Positions 1 through 6,548 are shown, counted from the stretch's first letter. The stretch: 14,743 nt of DNA from Planctomycetota bacterium (GCA_026692885.1 JAPLNJ010000885.1:1-14743); one strand, 5' to 3'. Notes: generated by a model from the letters alone, not told the origin. Made by a program: numbers and translations.

Positions 1-1
1 C

Positions 2-1444
2 TATATCGGCGTGTTGCCCAACGCGGTCTACTCGTCGGCGACCGGCTACGGTTGGGAGTCGCCCATGATGGCTCAGGATCGTGTTCAAGGTCCCGATGAT
101 GTCCGCCGCGATTTCCAGTGGGGTCAATTCGGCAAGTTCCAGATTGAAGTCACGCCGAACGTCAGCTACAAGCTGCAAGCCTTGTTCGGCGAAGTGATAC
201 CCGGCCAGTGGCCGCCGGGACCGCCCGTGATCGGTGAAGGCAGCAATCGCGATCCGGAGGATCCGGGCACGACCGCTACGCTGATCACGGTGACCCCTGA
301 GGGCGGCGATCCCGTGACGCTCTATCGACCCTTGGTGAACAACTTCCAGCCCATCGATTTCACCGGCTTCTCCACCGACGAAGTTCTGGAGATCACCATC
401 TCCGTATCCGGCGGCGTGTATGAGTATTTTGCCATCAACGCCTTGGCCATTTGGCAGCGGGACGACGCAGCGCCGGCCAAATTCCAGCTACTGGCAGCAG
501 ACGCGCCGGCCGATCAACCGTTAGGTGCCGTCCTGACCCAGACGGCCTTGGGACCGATTGTCGACGAAGCACGCGCCCGGTGGGTGGCGTTCGGTTTGAG
601 CGCCGACCAGTCCGTTACGCTGCAGGCGATGGCCTACCGGGTCGCGGATCTGCCGAGTCCGGCGTTGGCGGAAATCGACACCACGGCCAATTCGATGCTC
701 ATCGATCGGGACGCGGTCGGCCGCGGCTGGTTTATCGATCCCACGCCGTGGGAGGATTCCGAGTACGTGCTGGGGCAACCGCCGCCGGGCGTGGACCTGT
801 TGACGGTGGTGATGCACGAGATGGGCCACGCGCTGGGTTACCAGGATCTGTACAGCAGCCAGTTCCCGCAGGCCCTGATGGCTTTGCAGCTGATGCCCGA
901 GCAGGCTCGGCGCGCGCCCACGGGGCCGCTGGTCACGGGCCCCAAGCCGAGCCAGCCGAATGACGGCAACGGGGACGGTCACGTCACACCGACGGACGGG
1001 CTGCGGTTGATCAATCGGATCGACGCGAGTGACGGGCCGCTGACGACCGTCGCGCCGGATGGCAGCCCGATGTTTTATGACGTATCGGCGGACAACTTCC
1101 TGTCGGCGCTGGACGTGCTGCGGGTGGTCAACTATCTGAATACGCCAGCGGTCGCCCAGCTGAGCGCTCCGGTTCTTGACTCGCCCAGCAGCACGGGGCC
1201 GCTGGTCGTCGCTCCGGAGATCGTCCCGTCGGCACCGGCAGGATCGTCCCCCACAGCCGTTGGCCCGCCGGCTCGGGCTACGGACCAGGTTGTGTTGCCG
1301 GCTGCGGGGACGCAATCGCCGGTGCCCGTATGGCCCGCGGCGGAAGGCGAGGACTGGCTGGACGATTTGGCCGCTGACGTGCAGGCAGCGCAAGCGGATG
1401 AACTGGCGACCGATGCGATCTTCCAGGAGCTGGGGAAGATTTGA
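2..1444 (+). CDS. Secreted zinc-metalloprotease-like protein with type I dockerin (5' partial)
   Basis: The reading frame is open from the window edge, so only the C-terminal ~480 residues are present. They begin with a beta-rich segment (to about base 460). A predicted protease domain follows, with HEMGHALGYQD at bases 815-847, a metzincin-type HExxHxxGxxD zinc site. An LMALQLMP stretch just after it could be the Met-turn. Next comes a type I dockerin with two calcium-loop/helix halves: DGNGDGHVTPTDGLRLIN from base 962 and a weaker half (DVSADNFLSALDVLRVVNYL) at about 1079-1138. The protein ends in a Pro/Ala/Val-rich linker and an acidic tail. Planctomycetes commonly encode giant surface proteins with matrixin-like and dockerin modules but no cellulosome, so a cell-surface or secreted role is inferred. 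The signal peptide would lie upstream of the window. The protease call rests on the motif alone. Confidence 0.75.
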   Translation, partial: YIGVLPNAVYSSATGYGWESPMMAQDRVQGPDDVRRDFQWGQFGKFQIEVTPNVSYKLQALFGEVIPGQWPPGPPVIGEGSNRDPEDPGTTATLITVTPEGGDPVTLYRPLVNNFQPIDFTGFSTDEVLEITISVSGGVYEYFAINALAIWQRDDAAPAKFQLLAADAPADQPLGAVLTQTALGPIVDEARARWVAFGLSADQSVTLQAMAYRVADLPSPALAEIDTTANSMLIDRDAVGRGWFIDPTPWEDSEYVLGQPPPGVDLLTVVMHEMGHALGYQDLYSSQFPQALMALQLMPEQARRAPTGPLVTGPKPSQPNDGNGDGHVTPTDGLRLINRIDASDGPLTTVAPDGSPMFYDVSADNFLSALDVLRVVNYLNTPAVAQLSAPVLDSPSSTGPLVVAPEIVPSAPAGSSPTAVGPPARATDQVVLPAAGTQSPVPVWPAAEGEDWLDDLAADVQAAQADELATDAIFQELGKI

Positions 1445-1454
1445 AGCCGCGTCC

Positions 1455-1582
1455 CGTAGCATGGCTCTCCAGAGCCGTGTAGTTCGACAGCGATTGGTCG
1501 AATCGTCAACGATTCTTGCCCGGCACGAAGCGTCAGGAATTGGCAGCGCGGATCCTGCATGGCTCTGGAGAGCCATGCTACG
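1455..1582. repeat. REP-like inverted palindrome pair (GTAG-tagged)
   Basis: A perfect 22-bp inverted repeat is formed by 1455-1476 and 1561-1582, separated by 84 bases. Each arm is itself a hairpin with stem GGCTCT/AGAGCC and CC at the centre. The arms are bounded outwardly by CGTAG and CTACG. In the right arm the palindrome extends to GCATGGCTCT/AGAGCCATGC. The layout GTAG-hairpin ... hairpin-CTAC matches paired REP elements (REPIN/BIME). The element lies just after the stop of the metalloprotease gene. Confidence 0.75.
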
Positions 1583-1759
1583 ACGGGACAGTTCGACGGG
1601 AGCGGCAGGCGCGACGCTCCCTCGCGAAACAGCCCGAATTCTGGCGAATTCAGCTACTCGCAACTTCAAAGCCCTGGGGCGGGCACTGTTTAATCCGCTA
1701 TCATATTCCAGACGGCGAAACCGCGGTTGGGGATAGGTCTTTTCAGGGTGGTGGCGAAC

Positions 1760-1765
1760 AAGGAG
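1760..1765 (+). promoter_or_regulatory. Ribosome binding site deciding the methyltransferase start
   Basis: AAGGAG lies 6 bases before ATG 1772. The frame could be extended upstream to a TTG at 1727, but that codon has no Shine-Dalgarno, so ATG 1772 is preferred. Confidence 0.8.
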
Positions 1766-1771
1766 CAGAAC

Positions 1772-3256
1772 ATGCTGGGGTTCAAGGCAGTCGAAGACTA
1801 TGGCCGGGCCATGGAAGTACTCCGGGCGGCCGAGTACACGGAGGCAGGTGTCGGCCGAACGCTGGGACGGGAGCAGATCCTCACGATGCCGACCACCGAC
1901 GTCCCGCGTCTGATTCGGCGGACACGCGAGCTGTCGCCGTTGGACACGTTGGTGCGTCTGTTCTTCGTGGGTCTGCCCGTGCCGGAGCAGGCCGTTCGCG
2001 CTGCGCTGGCTCCCATGTTGTTGGATACGTGGGTGCAGGCGGAACTCCTGTGTCCGCCCGACCTCGAGGGTCACGTCGCACCGCGCGTCCAGCTTTGGCC
2101 GGTGAGTGGTCTGATGCTGGCAGTTGACATGCCGTGGCGGCAACCGACGGCGCCGGCCATGGATTTCGTCGTGCCGCCGGGACCCCTGACGCTGGAACTG
2201 GCGGATGTGATGATCCGTCGTCCGTGCGCGCGGATGCTGGACCTGGGGACAGGGTCCGGCATGTTGGCGTTGTCTGCGGCAACCCACGTGGAGACCGTCG
2301 TGGCGACGGACAAGAACGAACGCGCGTTGGTGTTCACCCAGTTCAATACCCAACTCAATCAGATCAGCAATGTCCACTGCGTGGCCGGCGATCTGTTCGA
2401 GCCGGTACAGCAGCAGCGTTTTGGGCAGGTGGTGTGCAACCCGCCGTTCGTCATTAGCCCCTCGCAACGATACCTGTTTCGCGACAGCGGTGAGCGGGGT
2501 GATGTGTTCTGCCGCCGCTTGATCCGCGCGGCGGTCGAGCACTTGGAGACGGGCGGCTTCTTGCAGCTCACCGCGAACGCAGTGCAGCAGGTGGGACGTG
2601 CGTGGAAGGCGGACCTGGAGGCTTGGTTCGACAACCTGGGCTGCGATGTCCTGGTCCTGGTCCAACGCACGGAGGATGCGTCGGAGTACGCGATGAATTG
2701 GATTCTCAGCACGGAAACAAAAGACGCGGCGTTGGTGGCGCAGCGTTACGAAACCTGGATGACCTACTTCGAGCGGGAGCAGATCGAGGCGGTCAGCTAC
2801 CTGCTGATCACGCTGCGGCGCTCTGGCGGTGGCCCCACCTGGATCCAGATCGACGATCCGCCCTGCCGGGTCGTCGGCCGCTGCGGCGACGAATTGCTGA
2901 AGTTCTTCGAGTGCCGAGATGCGTTTGGCGATGTGCGTCAGGCCGAGGACCTGCTGCAGCGGCGGCTGCGGTTGGCGCCGGATGTCCGCATCGAGCAGGA
3001 ACTCGTCATGACGGACGGGGGTCTGGAATTGTGTCACGTCCGGCTCAAGAAAACAGGCGGTCTGCAGTATCCGCTGGCCACTCACGAGAGCGTCGGACGG
3101 CTGTTGGCCGGCTGTGATGGCAGCCGCACGTTACACCAACTGCTGGAGGAGATGGTCGACTACCTGGGTGTCGACTGGGACCGCACGGCGTCTGCCGTAC
3201 TCCCGGTGGTGCGGTCGCTGCTCGAACGCAGCGTGCTCACGGCCGAGGATCGCTGA
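1772..3256 (+). CDS. Class I SAM-dependent methyltransferase, NPPF type
   Basis: The protein has 494 residues. The N-terminal ~145 residues form a helical domain resembling the DUF7059 region found before such methyltransferases. The Rossmann methyltransferase follows: motif I LDLGTGSG at 156-163, an acidic TD(K) strand end near residue 180, and catalytic-type motif IV NPPF at 223-226. The last ~170 residues form a further domain (DUF7782-like by architecture). NPP[FY] is typical of enzymes methylating planar nitrogen in adenine, guanine or glutamine side chains, such as PrmC, RsmC and RlmG. The true substrate (rRNA, DNA or protein) cannot be told from sequence. No signal peptide is seen, so it is predicted to be cytoplasmic. 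It stands alone, convergent with the TPR gene 60 bases downstream. The DUF numbers are from memory of this family's layout; the methyltransferase fold is secure. Confidence 0.85.
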   Translation: MLGFKAVEDYGRAMEVLRAAEYTEAGVGRTLGREQILTMPTTDVPRLIRRTRELSPLDTLVRLFFVGLPVPEQAVRAALAPMLLDTWVQAELLCPPDLEGHVAPRVQLWPVSGLMLAVDMPWRQPTAPAMDFVVPPGPLTLELADVMIRRPCARMLDLGTGSGMLALSAATHVETVVATDKNERALVFTQFNTQLNQISNVHCVAGDLFEPVQQQRFGQVVCNPPFVISPSQRYLFRDSGERGDVFCRRLIRAAVEHLETGGFLQLTANAVQQVGRAWKADLEAWFDNLGCDVLVLVQRTEDASEYAMNWILSTETKDAALVAQRYETWMTYFEREQIEAVSYLLITLRRSGGGPTWIQIDDPPCRVVGRCGDELLKFFECRDAFGDVRQAEDLLQRRLRLAPDVRIEQELVMTDGGLELCHVRLKKTGGLQYPLATHESVGRLLAGCDGSRTLHQLLEEMVDYLGVDWDRTASAVLPVVRSLLERSVLTAEDR

Positions 3257-3269
3257 GGCTCCATGCCCA

Positions 3270-3294
3270 CGTGGTCGCGTCTCTCCGAGACGCG
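3270..3294. repeat. Palindrome between convergent genes, possible bidirectional terminator
   Basis: A perfect 8-bp stem CGCGTCTC/GAGACGCG (3276-3283 and 3287-3294) encloses a TCC loop. It is preceded by CGTGG (3270-3274), one base off the CGTAG foot of the other palindromes. It sits between the stop codons of two convergent genes. It has no T-tract, so termination is only a possibility. By structure it is a single copy of the REP-like class. Confidence 0.6.
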
Positions 3295-3321
3295 CAGCTC
3301 GTTCTGCGACAGGCAGCTACC
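3289..3321 (-). pseudogene. 33-bp scrap of ASPIC/UnbV coding sequence
   Basis: On the minus strand this reads GSCLSQNELRV. It matches 30 of 33 bases of 10830-10862, which encode GSYLSQSELRV, the conserved core of the ASPIC/UnbV domain in the VCBS lipoprotein. The stop codon of the TPR gene (3317-3319) lies inside this scrap, in another frame. It looks like a leftover of an ASPIC/UnbV gene end after deletion. It also abuts the palindrome at 3276-3294 and contains a CGCAG/CTGCG stem, so origin as part of a repeat element is the alternative. Confidence 0.45.
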
Positions 3322-4585
3322 GGCGCTCGCCGGAACCTGTCGGGACGTCCTTGTCCGGCTTCGACGAGGGCTGCGAATCCGGAGTCTTACCGGTGGAGAC
3401 TTCCCAAGCTTTCTGTGCGGCTTGGTGCTGGGGATCGAGCGCGAGGGCCGCTTCGAACCAACTGATCGCCAGCAAGGGCTTGTCCAACTGTCCAGCGACG
3501 AGGCCCAGTTGATAGCGGAGTTCGGCATTGGCCACGTCGCGAAACGCCTGCTCGTGAAGCTCGGTGAACTTCTTTCGTAGTTGCTGCAACTCCTGCACAA
3601 TCCGCGTTTCGGCCGCGGCTTGCTGGGTACGGCCCAGCAACTGGTAGGTTTGGGCGAGCTGCAACCGCACCGGGTATTCCTTGGGATGGCTGTTGACCGC
3701 ACGTTCCAACAGGGGTAAAGCTTCACTCGCCTTGCCTGCCGTCAGCGCGATCCCGGCGCGCAGTCGCAGGGCGTCCATGTGTTGCGGATCCGCCTGCAGC
3801 GCGCGGTCGGCAAGTGCTTCGGCGGCGAGTCTATTTCCCAGCGCGTACTGGCACTCCGCCTGGAGCGACAAGACGTTGGGGATCGGGCAACAGCCCTGCA
3901 AGGTCTCCCAGGCTTCGGCGTACTGCCGCTGCTTGGATTGGCAATGGGCCAACTCCCAGCGAATCTCGTCGAGGTCCGCTGCGGGCGGCCCCCGCTCAAG
4001 CGACTGGCGGTATTCAGCAATGGCCGGCTCGTAGCGTTCAAAATCGTGGTAGATCAGGCCTCGCAATCGATGCGGTCGCGGATCATCGGGGGCCAGTTCA
4101 GCCACCTCTTGCAGTTGCACCAGCGCTAGGTCGATGGCTCCGATGTCGTAGTACGCCGCGGCCAGCCACCGCCGCGCATCAACGTTGCGCGGGTTCTCCT
4201 GCAGCGCGACGGACAGAATTGGCAGGGCATCTCGGAGGAGGCGGGCCTTATAAAGTGCCTCGCCGGACAACGCATACGCTAAGGGCTTGGTGTCAGGGTG
4301 TTGGTTCGCGTAGCCGAATTGCTCAATGGCTTCGTAGAGCCTCCCGGTACGCAGCCACAGCATGCCTCGCAGCAGATGTGCGTGGGGCTGGTAGTCGGGT
4401 TCTTCGCGGAGCGATTCCGCGGCCGCGTCCACCAAGGCCAGTTCGTCGCGGCCAAAGGCCGCAACCGCTGCTCGGTACTGCCGGAGGGGTGTGGGGCGAA
4501 TCTTCCACCACGTCCCCAGGCCGACGCCCAAACACGCCAGCATTGAGCTCAGGAGGATCAAAAGTCGGCGTGTATTGGAATGCAT
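3317..4585 (-). CDS. Membrane-anchored TPR protein
   Basis: The protein has 422 residues. A basic N-terminus (MHSNTRRL) is followed by one hydrophobic segment at about residues 8-26, a signal anchor, so the rest should lie on the periplasmic or paryphoplasm side. About residues 35-400 are consecutive TPR helices with typical A/G-Y-P spacing (for example SLQAECQYALGNRLAAEALADRAL and AELRYQLGLVAGQLDKPL), i.e. a protein-protein scaffold. The C-terminus is a short hydrophilic tail (TGKTPDSQPSSKPDKD). The last repeat resembles the end of the TPR half of the 976-residue protein at 7773-10703 (LRYQLG... LDPQHQAAQKA against LRYEIG... LQPNHPGAQAA). This gene may therefore be a TPR half that has lost its VCBS-ASPIC part. 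ATG 4583-4585 has only a weak Shine-Dalgarno, but the membrane segment begins right after it. It is divergent from the six-helix membrane protein gene. Confidence 0.8.
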   Translation of the reverse strand: MHSNTRRLLILLSSMLACLGVGLGTWWKIRPTPLRQYRAAVAAFGRDELALVDAAAESLREEPDYQPHAHLLRGMLWLRTGRLYEAIEQFGYANQHPDTKPLAYALSGEALYKARLLRDALPILSVALQENPRNVDARRWLAAAYYDIGAIDLALVQLQEVAELAPDDPRPHRLRGLIYHDFERYEPAIAEYRQSLERGPPAADLDEIRWELAHCQSKQRQYAEAWETLQGCCPIPNVLSLQAECQYALGNRLAAEALADRALQADPQHMDALRLRAGIALTAGKASEALPLLERAVNSHPKEYPVRLQLAQTYQLLGRTQQAAAETRIVQELQQLRKKFTELHEQAFRDVANAELRYQLGLVAGQLDKPLLAISWFEAALALDPQHQAAQKAWEVSTGKTPDSQPSSKPDKDVPTGSGERR

Positions 4586-4687
4586 ACTCGCTGCCAGCCC
4601 CGGCTACACGGTGTCGGCTACACGGCCCGGTAAAATGGCAGTATACTACGCGGGTTGATTCCAGAACAAACGTCCCTGGGGTGGAAG
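4586..4687. promoter_or_regulatory. Divergent promoter region with direct repeat and GTATAC
   Basis: This short space separates two divergent genes. The 11-bp CGGCTACACGG occurs twice (4601-4611 and 4615-4625), possibly a tandem operator or repeat remnant. AGTATACT (4640-4647) is palindromic and would give a TATACT -10 box on both strands, but no convincing -35 box is seen on either side. Confidence 0.35.
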
Positions 4688-5485
4688 ATGGTTGACGATG
4701 CTAAAGTCCGTGCCCAAGCCGCGCCCCACGAGGTGACAGCGGCCGACGTCCGTTCTCACGCGGCTGCGCAGCTCCAAACCGCAGCCCTCGCAGGCGCGGC
4801 CGTGGCGCTGCTGGCCGGCTTGGCCACGTGGGGCATGCTGCAGGCGACCGGCCCCGTGTTCGCGATCCCCCCGGAACTCGCCAATTTGCCGACCCCGGCA
4901 CCGTCGGATAAGTTGGCCGAACTGGACCGAGCGCTGGCCATCGCCAGCCGGAACAACGCCACGTATGCCTTGGGCCTGCTGGGGCTGCTGCTGGGCGCGT
5001 TTCTCGCCACAGCGGAAGCCGTTTCCCGGCGGACGGTGCGGACCGCTATCCCCAAGGGCCTGTTGGCGGGCGTGACGGGCGGACTGGCCGGAGCTGTCGC
5101 GGGATTTGTCGGTTCGCAGGCCTTCGGGTATCTGCTGTACTTCCCCCACTTGTCTCCGCTGGGCAAGACCATCGTCATTCAGATCGGCGCGTTGGGTCTC
5201 TTAGGTTCGGGCGTCGGCTTGGGCCTCGGCCTCCCTTATGCGCGACCCCGCTTGCTGGCCAACTGCATCCTGGGCGCCGTCCTGGGCGGCACCTTGGCGG
5301 CGGTCATCTATCCGGCGGTGGTCGGCTATCTGCTGCCTGTGGCAGATACCGAAATGGTCGTGCCGGGAGTCCGCGGTGGCCAACTTCCCTGGGTGTTGCT
5401 GACCGCCGGTCTAATCGGGTTGGTCGCGACCGGCCTCGGAAAACCGCGGAAGCCGCACGTGAACAAGGCGAGCGGCAGGAAATAA
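4688..5485 (+). CDS. Polytopic membrane protein, six predicted helices, unknown function
   Basis: The protein has 265 residues from ATG 4688, preceded by a purine-rich GGGGTGGAAG. A TTG at 4655 would add 11 residues but lacks a Shine-Dalgarno. A hydrophilic start (MVDDAKVRAQAAPHEVTAADVRSH) leads into six hydrophobic stretches at about residues 31-54, 89-112, 125-150, 163-185, 192-219 and 236-254. These are rich in Gly, Ala and Leu (GLLAGVTGGLAGAVAGFVGS, GSGVGLGLGLP). The loop between helices 1 and 2 is Pro-rich. The basic C-terminus (KPRKPHVNKASGRK) suggests a cytoplasmic tail. I recognise no family; glycine-zipper-like packing is visible but does not define a function. The last codon AAA and stop TAA lie inside the terminal inverted repeat of the adjacent palindromic element (5480-5604), so its natural C-terminus may have been altered. 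Confidence 0.75.
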   Translation: MVDDAKVRAQAAPHEVTAADVRSHAAAQLQTAALAGAAVALLAGLATWGMLQATGPVFAIPPELANLPTPAPSDKLAELDRALAIASRNNATYALGLLGLLLGAFLATAEAVSRRTVRTAIPKGLLAGVTGGLAGAVAGFVGSQAFGYLLYFPHLSPLGKTIVIQIGALGLLGSGVGLGLGLPYARPRLLANCILGAVLGGTLAAVIYPAVVGYLLPVADTEMVVPGVRGGQLPWVLLTAGLIGLVATGLGKPRKPHVNKASGRK

Positions 5486-5604
5486 CTTACCCGTAGGACG
5501 GCCCTCCGAGGCCGTCTGGTAAACCAACCTGCGGGACGCAGTGGACGGCCTCGGAGGGCCGTCTTACGGGAAGACCATCCTACATCGGGTTGGGTAAGTT
5601 ATTT
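5480..5604. repeat. Nested inverted-repeat element, REP-pair with 13-bp termini
   Basis: Outer perfect 13-bp inverted repeats AAATAACTTACCC (5480-5492) and its complement (5592-5604) enclose inner arms 5490-5517 and 5543-5570, which pair at 26 of 28 positions. Each inner arm is a hairpin built on GACGGCC..GGCCGTC around CTCCGA, with a GTAG foot on the left arm and TTAC on the right. The left terminus overlaps the end of the membrane-protein gene and supplies its stop codon. The structure resembles a MITE or REPIN. No target duplication is obvious. Confidence 0.7.
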
Positions 5605-5631
5605 TCGTCAAGACTTAACGTTGGGGTTGGC

Positions 5632-5757
5632 TTGGGTGCCACTGGCTCCGCCAGTGCCGAGGTCAATCGCGATCGGATCACTCGGCGACGTCGGAAGCGA
5701 TGACGGGAGCAAGGCCGGACTTTTGGCCACCATTGGGCAGAGCCAGTGGCACCCCAA
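5632..5757. repeat. Inverted repeat pair with CACTGGC-TCC-GCCAGTG hairpin
   Basis: GGTGCCACTGGCTC (5635-5648) is repeated perfectly inverted at 5740-5753. Similarity extends to 5632-5652 and 5736-5757. The left arm forms the hairpin CACTGGC/GCCAGTG (5640-5646 and 5650-5656) with a TCC loop. The right arm's hairpin is degenerate. Unlike the other pairs it lacks a GTAG foot. Confidence 0.65.
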
Positions 5758-5790
5758 AATTTAGCCTTGAAGACGCACTAGTGTTCTCAA

Positions 5791-5830
5791 GCCCTGGCTG
5801 CTATGTGGCTGCCCCTAGCGGGGCGAAAAC
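5791..5830 (+). repeat. 40-bp dispersed element, inverted copy at 14555-14594
   Basis: This 40-base stretch contains CTATGTGGCTGCCCCTA and a GCCCC/GGGGC hairpin. It matches the reverse complement of 14555-14594 at about 37 positions when two single-base gaps are allowed. Translation of one frame gives GCYVAAPSGAK, a phrase seen in spurious small planctomycete proteins. It is a dispersed non-coding repeat of the genome. Confidence 0.65.
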
Positions 5831-5960
5831 CTGTGGATCAAGACCAGGGCGTTGTCCCGATCTGTCATGTGCGCCCCTGCGGGGCAAGCAGCGAAGCAGG
5901 CTCTCGCCCTTGCCACCGTGCCAATTTCCCATGTCAAGCCCAACTTTGCATCGCCCTAGG

Positions 5961-6452
5961 CTAATCCAGCTTGAAGTCAAACTCTTTCTTGCTGTCTTTA
6001 CTCACCGTCGCCGTCAGGCTCGAGGTCTTGGGATCCGCATACTTGGCCGGCAATTCCTGTTTGGCGATCTTATCCAGTTGGCCGGACGCGGCAGCCCGCA
6101 TGCCTTGACCATAGGCGGCTGACGGATTCTGGACGCTGGCCCCGCTGAGTTCAGGGTTGGCTTTGCTCTTGGAGATCGTGACCTTGTGCTCGCCGACCGC
6201 GGCACCGTCGTTCGTCTGGAAGCTGGTCAGCCGGAACCGCCCGTTCTTGTCCGTGATGCCGACGGCAAACCGGGGTGCCTGCTCGTTCCGGAATACGACC
6301 TCGGCCCCTTCCAAGGGCTTGCCTTGAAACTGCACCACGCCGGAAACTGGCACCAGTTCCGGATGACCAGTCCGCCCACAACCCATCAAATACGTCAGCA
6401 GGCAGGCTGCCGACACACACAGGGGCAACTTCCCCAAGCAGAAACGCCACAT
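5961..6452 (-). CDS. Small lipoprotein with carboxypeptidase-regulatory-like fold
   Basis: The protein has 163 residues. The N-terminal signal ends in a lipobox LMGC with Cys25, so a lipid-anchored exported protein is predicted. Residues ~33-100 (VSGVVQFQGKPLEGAEVVF ... GITDKNGRFRLTSF ... GEHKVTIS) form the beta-sandwich pattern of carboxypeptidase-regulatory-like or transthyretin-like domains, in which a 'GxV...G.pl.gA.V.f...' strand pair precedes a 'T(D)..GrF.l' strand. Such small lipoproteins frequently follow DUF1559 genes in planctomycetes, as here (96 bases downstream). Their molecular role is unknown. The start is supported by AAGAAGGG (6460-6467) about 7 bases upstream. The rest is hydrophilic and Lys/Asp-rich at the C-terminus. 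Confidence 0.8.
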   Translation of the reverse strand: MWRFCLGKLPLCVSAACLLTYLMGCGRTGHPELVPVSGVVQFQGKPLEGAEVVFRNEQAPRFAVGITDKNGRFRLTSFQTNDGAAVGEHKVTISKSKANPELSGASVQNPSAAYGQGMRAAASGQLDKIAKQELPAKYADPKTSSLTATVSKDSKKEFDFKLD

Positions 6453-6480
6453 AGCTTGTCCCTTCTTGCGAGAGCTTACT

Positions 6481-6538
6481 GTAGGTCAGCCTTTCCAGGC
6501 TGACGGTCATCCGCGTCAGGCTGGAAAGCCTGACCTAC
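6481..6538. repeat. REP-like inverted pair with compensatory change
   Basis: Two 25-base arms (6481-6505 and 6514-6538) pair at 23 of 25 positions around an 8-base spacer. Each arm starts with GTAG at its outer edge and forms its own perfect 8-bp hairpin with a TTCC loop: GTCAGCCT/AGGCTGAC in one arm and GTCAGGCT/AGCCTGAC in the other. The two differences between arms are exactly the two partners of one stem pair. The element lies between the DUF1559 gene and its downstream lipoprotein gene and could also attenuate transcription. Confidence 0.8.
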
Positions 6539-6548
6539 GTTGGCCGCG

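Larger units (their letters stand above)
1445..1771. other. Intergenic region with inverted palindromes
   Basis: These 327 bases carry no credible gene. They hold the REP-like inverted pair (1455-1482 and 1557-1582), a small stem AATCGT/ACGATT at 1501-1514, and a 7-bp stem GGGAGCG/CGCTCCC at 1598-1621 with a 10-base loop. TATCAT at 1699-1704 resembles a -10 box, but no matching -35 box was found at normal spacing. The only solid start signal is the Shine-Dalgarno of the next gene. Confidence 0.6.
5486..5960. other. Gene-free spacer between convergent genes, filled with repeats
   Basis: These 475 bases separate two convergent genes. In order they hold most of the nested element (to 5604), the pair at 5632-5757, and the element at 5791-5830. 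A GCCCCTGCGGGGC palindrome follows near 5873-5885. The remainder has no recognisable gene or promoter. An open frame across 5700-6122 is made of repeat sequence and the antisense of the lipoprotein gene. Confidence 0.65.

Noticed and set aside
521..3085. Very long open frame (854 codons) on the minus strand across the metalloprotease and methyltransferase genes.
   Set aside because: The translation is rich in Arg, His and Gln with no domain, crosses two well-supported plus-strand genes and has no Shine-Dalgarno. It is a shadow caused by GC-rich codon use.
3276..3294. Confident rho-independent terminator.
   Set aside because: The stem is strong but there is no T-tract on either strand, and the hairpin fits a dispersed repeat class.
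3814..4695. 293-codon plus-strand frame opposite the TPR gene.
   Set aside because: Low-complexity Arg/Pro/Ala translation, antisense to a clear TPR gene.
5700..6122. 140-codon plus-strand frame.
   Set aside because: Composed of the dispersed 40-bp repeat (GCYVAAPSGAK) and the antisense of the lipoprotein gene. No Shine-Dalgarno.
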